From NCBI GenBank assembly GCA_020650975.1, contig JAIPMN010002484.1, positions 1 to 26,200 of the forward strand: a DNA stretch of 26,200 nt, written 5' to 3'. The position numbers were made by a program, and so were the translations under genes. Shown in pieces: positions 21,410 through 26,200 of this stretch (position 1 is its first letter; every line of letters begins with the position of its first letter). The stretch comes from Apostichopus californicus (Eukaryota > Echinodermata > Holothuroidea > Aspidochirotida > Stichopodidae). The notes beneath the pieces were generated by a model that made no database searches, had not been told where the DNA came from, and was given only the letters and a program-made list of their open reading frames with translations.

Positions 21410-22099
21410 GACGGGGATTGGGATTCATAAATAAACTTTATGAGAAGGCACTACCAGAGTACATTCACATAATCTAAACAATTGGCAGAGACCTCCGGGC
21501 TCTATGAAAAGCTGATAGGCAATTCCACTACACGGCTGTCTGTGCCTAAAGCCTGAGAGTGTTTGGGTTACACAGCGCAATATCGCAAAGTGCATTTTGA
21601 GACTACAAAATACCTGAAAAAGTATAACATGTCAAAGGAGGAAAAACCCTTTCTTTAAACGTCTACAAAGATTTGGGATTGATGAAACACATAATCAAAT
21701 CATTTGGAAAATTAAATAGAGGCAGAAGAAGGTATATTTTTTGAGGGGTATGGGGCTCAAAGCTTTACAGCTTACTGACACAAACATTTGACATCTCACA
21801 CCTAAAAGTGATGTCAACTTTCATACATTATTTTTGTTTGTTTTCGTCTCAGACTGCAGATCCAGACGAGGCCAGTTTATAAGACACACTGAGGTCTGTA
21901 TTTGAAAGGTTAACTGAATTTCATACTCACTGAAAAGTGTGTTCTATAGGTACGGTAGATTGAGAGTGCTAAGGTTGTGAGGGGATAAGTAAGCCAAAAA
22001 AGTACAGGGAGCCAGGAGGCTAATGAGAGTCTCTGGTAAAAATATATTTTCCTGCAACTTTTATCTTGTTAGTCTTTGTGCTCATTCATCGCAAGTCTA
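21410..22099. other. Non-coding stretch, nothing recognised
   Basis: No gene, repeat or structured element that I can support between the speculative splice pair and the 14-bp minisatellite. Confidence 0.5.
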
Positions 22100-22337
22100 C
22101 TTGCCATCAACTGCTTGCCATCAACTACTTGCCATCAACTACTTGCCATCAACTACTTGCCATCAACTGCTTGCCATCAACTGCTTGCCATCAACTACTT
22201 GCCATCAACTACTTGCCATCAACTACTTGCCATCAACTGCTTGCCATCAACTGCTTGCCATCAACTGCTTGCCATCAACTGCTTGCCATCAACTGCTTGC
22301 CATCAACTACTTGCCATCAACTACCTGTCACCAACTA
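22100..22337 (+). repeat. 14-bp minisatellite, 17 units
   Basis: Sixteen units of CTTGCCATCAACT(G/A) (22100-22323) are identical except for the last base, and a degenerate 17th unit follows at 22324-22337. The last-base pattern is G-A-A-A-G, G-A-A-A-G, G-G-G-G-A-A: a 5-unit (70-bp) block is duplicated, then a run of G-type units follows. Fourteen is not a multiple of three and the unit lacks stops, so all three plus frames stay open as the same LLAINCLPSTTCHQ peptide repeat. These frames (22023-22371) are the repeat read aloud, not a gene. There are no spacers, so it is not a CRISPR array. The near-perfect identity implies recent expansion. Confidence 0.97.
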
Positions 22338-22549
22338 TTGCTTTTGTTTTGATATCATTATAATTCCTTAAAGATAAGATAGTGGACGCCCTGGTCAACC
22401 TTCACACTCTTTGGCCCACAAAAGAACTTGAATAGATCAGCTGGTCATTCATTTACAGTCCACCGTGCTACATTGTCAATCTGATGAAGCTACATACTAC
22501 TGTAGGGCTCAATGCTAAAAGCAGCCATGTCTGGAACTTACACTGAGTT
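22338..22549. other. Non-coding gap between minisatellite and GATC-rich block
   Basis: No supported feature, apart from a TACTGTA heptamer at about 22499. Confidence 0.5.
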
Positions 22550-22727
22550 CTTCCACACTAGATCTCTGAGCAGGGGATCCGATCCAGATCTGATCCTCAG
22601 GATCAACTTACTAGTGTGAAAGCTCTTGCCCTCAGGATTTGATCCCCAAGACCTTAATCCCCATTTTGGAGGAGATCAGATCTGGAGCTTGAGATCCAAA
22701 TAACACATATTGAAAGTTTGGTGGATC
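22550..22727. mobile_element. GATC-dense inverted-repeat block, probable MITE remnant
   Basis: Eleven GATC tetramers fall within about 167 bp. Nested inverted repeats are present: CTTCCACACTAG (22550-22561) against CTAGTGTGAAAG (22611-22622), 11 of 12 pairing, and TCCAGATCTGATC (22583-22595) against GATCAGATCTGGA (22674-22686), a perfect 13-bp match. A local palindrome GATCCTCAGGATC also occurs (22592-22604). Such nested foldbacks fit a miniature inverted-repeat transposon, but I cannot define a target-site duplication or name a family. No coding content. Confidence 0.6.
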
Positions 22728-22777
22728 AAAGTGACCAGAAATGACCAAGACATATGACGTTTTTTTGCTGGACATCA

Positions 22778-22811
22778 CTTGTATCTTACTGCACCAGCTT
22801 GTATCTTACTG
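22778..22811 (+). repeat. 20-bp direct repeat, 1.7 units
   Basis: CTTGTATCTTACTG occurs at 22778-22791 and again at 22798-22811. A minor slippage duplication next to the GATC-rich block. Confidence 0.7.
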
Positions 22812-24891
22812 TTCTACGTAACTTCCTGTTCATTGGAAAAAGTGGAATAAATTAATTTGGGGTTTTGGAGACACAGGATTAAGATTGGAGGATTAAATGT
22901 AAAAGCAAAAAGTGAACAATACTTGTAATAGTGGTATTACTGTACCTGCACACTGTCAGACCTACAGGTGAATTTTATACCACTTCTGGAATGTAGGACT
23001 TTATCACCCATTAAATTTTAATTGCTGTCCTTTTTTTGCTTCCTGAAAGGGAAAACTTTGCAGTTATATTTACCGACCTTGCAAAATTGTGAGGGGGACC
23101 GCAGATTGCAAAGTAGGCAATGACAATAATGAACATCACAAAGTCGGCAATTACTATTACAGTTAGATTCTTCCAACACGCATCCGGGAGTCTATGCATG
23201 CTTAGTTCTTCAATACCGCCCTCATTATCTTTTAAGAAACATTTGATACTGTAGTTTTGATTCATTCTTGTACAGTATTTCCAATACTGTTGTTCATTGG
23301 AATGACCTCCATCATCTCCTAGAAGTTGTAATTCCAGGCTACAGCCAGTTAAAATGCAATAGATATATGTAGTTCGTCAACGATATCATTCTATTAATTA
23401 CAACTTTGCCATCACATGAATTTTTTCCAGCAAACCTGCCATATAAATTTGGGAGTTTTCTTGAATCAGTGACTGCAGCATCTAGTTACGTTTTAGAGGG
23501 CATTACCTGTACAAACTGTACAAGCGATAAGCCATTTGCACTATCATCACTAACTGTAGGAACTTAACTAACAGTAGCATTGTAAAGCTATAGTACAAAA
23601 CTAAATTATGGAAGACTCTTTACTATTTAACACAGCTTGTTTTAAGTTGTTCAACAATTGTAACGAACCAATAATCAGTATTTTAAAGACTGTAATTAGT
23701 TGTTCAAACTAAGACACTTGATCTCCCAGACATCTTCAACATTACAAGTGTTAATTAGTGTGTAATACATGAGGCTGAGCTCACCCTGGACTTTGTAGAC
23801 ATCGAAATATCCATCAGGAAGTCTCACTACACAGTGAGAAAACTTAACAATCATGTTGGGTCATGTGACATGCTCGCAGGTACTTCTAAAATATTATTTA
23901 ACTCTTTGTCAGTTTGAGGTGAAAGGCATCAAGTTGTCGATAACAGAATGTCACTGAAACAGGCATTTAATAATTACTGAGGTTTGGATGATAACGATTG
24001 TTGAGAATTACTTTCCTTGTGTCACAAACAGCTTAAATAATCTGCATGGTCCTCGGCTAATACTCCAACAGCAGTCAGCACCTTGTAGATTGAGAATTGC
24101 AAAGACTCCCATCATGTTACCAATTGTTATTGGCACAAACCGCTAGGACACTTGTGTTACTGAGAAACAGCAAGGCATGTTGTCTGCCTCATTGTGGTTA
24201 CGTACTGTACATTGTAAACTGTCCTGATCTGCTACACACGTTCCACCTGCAGTCCGATTATTTGCAAGAAAGTAGTAACTTTGGAACCAAAAATGACACT
24301 AAACATTGAAGTTCTGGGTATGCGTAGTTTCAGAACTGAGGCAGCTATAAGATTGTGTCATTAGATAGATGTTAATGGACTGCACATTCAAGGAGTATGA
24401 TAAGAGTTAAATGCTACCAGGAACGACGTCACATGACTTTAACTATTTTGGTACGGGACTTGTTGCGCACATGTACTCATTGACACATACACTACGTATG
24501 TCTATGTTTGCGGACCAAAGTCTTTTATTCATATGTAGATATATGTAAGGGGGGATAAATTGGAAGGTTAAATTTTTCTTACTACTGTGTTTCATTTATT
24601 TGAACTAAAAATATGATTTTTTTTTTTTTGCGCTTCATACTATACAGCTCACTTATTCACAAAAGAAAATAACATTTGTAGAAAAAAATGCATTTTTATA
24701 AAATTCTAAATACAGAGAACCTTGGCAGCTAAGCAAACATTCTAAACATTCCAGGTTTCAAGGATAAATCAACAAGAAGATTATAGAAGGAAAGTAAAGA
24801 TTTGAAGAAGATTTGCCAGGCCACCTTACATGATTCACTCCAGGGAACAAGCAAATGTATAGTCAGTCAAAGTAACTTCCATTCTATCGAC
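22812..24891. other. Long non-coding stretch, nothing firmly recognised
   Basis: A minus frame at 23011-23265 contains a hydrophobic run (TVIVIADFVMFIIVIAYFAI), but part of it comes from a weak internal 35-base repeat (AAAGTAGGCAAT / AAAGTCGGCAAT, about 23109-23149). It has no other support. T10 lies near 24618-24630. Confidence 0.5.
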
Positions 24892-24918
24892 AATATCTTG
24901 AGTTAGGGGCAAGATATT
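24892..24918. repeat. 9-bp perfect stem-loop
   Basis: AATATCTTG (24892-24900) pairs perfectly with CAAGATATT (24910-24918) across a 9-base loop AGTTAGGGG. It is followed by AACATGGCGG. No link to a transcript is visible. Confidence 0.6.
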
Positions 24919-25900
24919 AACATGGCGGTTTCAACTAACAGTCTGGAATATTTTTTTCTTTTTCATGTAAGTGCCACATTGTCAGCGACTGGACTATCCC
25001 TTTAATGGCCTCATGGTCCTGATATAGGGACAGTATACTGGGTGTTTTGAGGAGACAGGTAGTGGAGGTGAGATGTTAAATTCAAATTATATCAATTATT
25101 TCTGCCCAACCAGTGAGTAATCATTGTTCGTAAGAAATTTATGGGAACATTCCAAACCTGAGGATATGGAGCACTCGTATTATAGACTAAAGTTTGTTAA
25201 CAATGTGTTTATTCAGTTTGCTTTTTGTTACAATGTAAATTTCTTGGATAATTTGCCATATATACCAGAACTGTAAAGTAAATCGACATTCTCACTGTAA
25301 GTGTTTTGTACCAATTTCTTCAAACATTGTGGTTGTTTTACCAGAAAGATTTCCCCAAACATGTAAATAAACACATCTGATACTATTAAATTCCAGGAAT
25401 CAATTAAAAAATGTGTTAATTAAATGTACACAAAAAAAACATGTTTGTCATGCCAACTGTAGGTAACAGTGCAAACATTGTTGTGATTTTACTTAATTTG
25501 CTCTCTGGAATTTGCTTACAGTTATTTTGTTCAAAGGATTTCAAATCATGCTTGAAAACAGCATTTTTTATACCATTTGAAAAAGAACCAGAAAGCCAGT
25601 TAGCTTTGTGATCGCTTGATGTAGACAGAGGGAGTTAAATTTGTCCAAGAATTAAGTGAGAACCAGAAAAGGTTTGTAGCTTTCCCTTGTGGGCATCAAC
25701 CATATCATTCACTGGTTAGGATTTTACCGTATAAAATTCTAAACCAAACTGTTTCAATATCCAGGAAGAACAGTCTACTGTACCTATGTGAAATATAGAC
25801 GCAATTTAACAATATAGAGCTAGCATGTCCCTTTAATAATTGTTGAGTGTTACAGGACATTGTTTATACATTGTGATATATTTTTGAGAAATTGGCCAAA
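24919..25900. other. Non-coding stretch, nothing recognised
   Basis: AT-rich sequence with CCCTTTAA-type octamers near 25007 and 25830, which also occur near 3236. No gene is supported. Confidence 0.5.
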
Positions 25901-25933
25901 TTCCCCCTCCCCTCCCCCTCCCTTCTCTCCCTT
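25901..25933 (+). repeat. Polypyrimidine tract
   Basis: TTCCCCCTCCCCTCCCCC-type tract about 33 bases long, without purines. On the minus strand it has G4-forming potential. Confidence 0.7.
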
Positions 25934-26200
25934 GAGCTAGTTTGTGCCCATTTGAAATAACCTGTTGACCCCTTGAGGCTCAGAGGGGAAGCTGATAGGA
26001 GGTTTAAGTGCATGTTTCAGGCAACAGTATGAACTCTGAAGCATATTTCATTACCTGGATGCCAGGTATGTTTCGTTGAAGACCTATAGAGCCCCTTCAC
26101 AGAGTTAAACTGAACTGAATTTGACCACACTATGTTCACTAAAAGAAAATCATAGCATTGGAGAATTCACAAATTAGTTGTAGCTTTAATTTTGGAGTTT
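25934..26200. other. Window end with a small palindrome
   Basis: TACCTGG-ATG-CCAGGTA at 26052-26068 is a perfect 7-bp foldback. Otherwise nothing is recognised. Confidence 0.5.

Noticed and set aside
22100..22337. CRISPR array
   Set aside because: The repeats are contiguous 14-mers without spacers, in an animal-like genome.
22023..22371. Three overlapping frames of 95-109 codons
   Set aside because: They are the 14-bp minisatellite read in its three phases. The unit has no stop codon in any plus frame, so length is no evidence of coding.
23011..23265. Small membrane protein on the minus strand
   Set aside because: Single hydrophobic run in AT-rich DNA, partly created by a weak internal repeat. 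No family resemblance or splice context.
3225..25840. Recurrent CCCTTTAA motifs as transposon termini
   Set aside because: The copies near 3236, 25007 and 25830 are in the same orientation. The reverse copy near 3774 is placed so that the pair would point outward, so no element can be delimited.

Overview
This window looks like non-coding nuclear DNA from a marine invertebrate animal: either a long intron or intergenic sequence. It is AT-rich (about 63-65% A+T by eye) and dense in homopolymer runs, microsatellites and minisatellites. It carries one well-preserved non-autonomous hAT-type DNA transposon. There is no open frame longer than about 110 codons, no operon structure, and no rRNA, tRNA or CRISPR array. 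The longest open frames lie inside a minisatellite. The texture suggests an echinoderm (sea cucumber or sea urchin) or a similar deuterostome. That placement is an impression, because no recognisable protein is present to anchor it.

Layout. 1-700: C-rich transposon-like scraps, one sharing a 23-base block with the hAT element at 19 kb and one resembling a hAT terminus. 1.77-1.91 kb: two overlapping hairpins and a 35-bp tandem repeat. 3.14-3.19 kb: a polypurine, G4-capable tract. 5.0-5.5 kb: pyrimidine tracts and microsatellites. 6.10-6.48 kb: an old tandem duplication of a 190-bp unit. 7.09-9.07 kb: several CpG-richer patches, including the best candidate exon of the window (minus strand, 7088-7174). 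13.96-14.16 kb: a second, weaker minus-strand candidate. 16.25-16.32 kb: a 16-bp perfect hairpin. 18.64-19.49 kb: the hAT element with an 8-bp target-site duplication. 20.07-20.24 kb: a 12/24-bp minisatellite. 22.10-22.34 kb: a 14-bp minisatellite of 17 units with a higher-order arrangement. 22.55-22.73 kb: a GATC-dense, inverted-repeat-rich block, probably a miniature transposon. 24-26.2 kb: mostly featureless, with small palindromes and a pyrimidine tract.

Across the whole window the heptamer TACTGTA/TACAGTA recurs about 37 times by hand count, against roughly 6 expected from base composition. No set of genes acting together is visible. If the minus-strand candidate exons are real, the window lies within the introns of a minus-strand gene that I cannot name. 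I did not find evidence for a new biological system. The most unusual features are the repeats and the recurrent heptamer.
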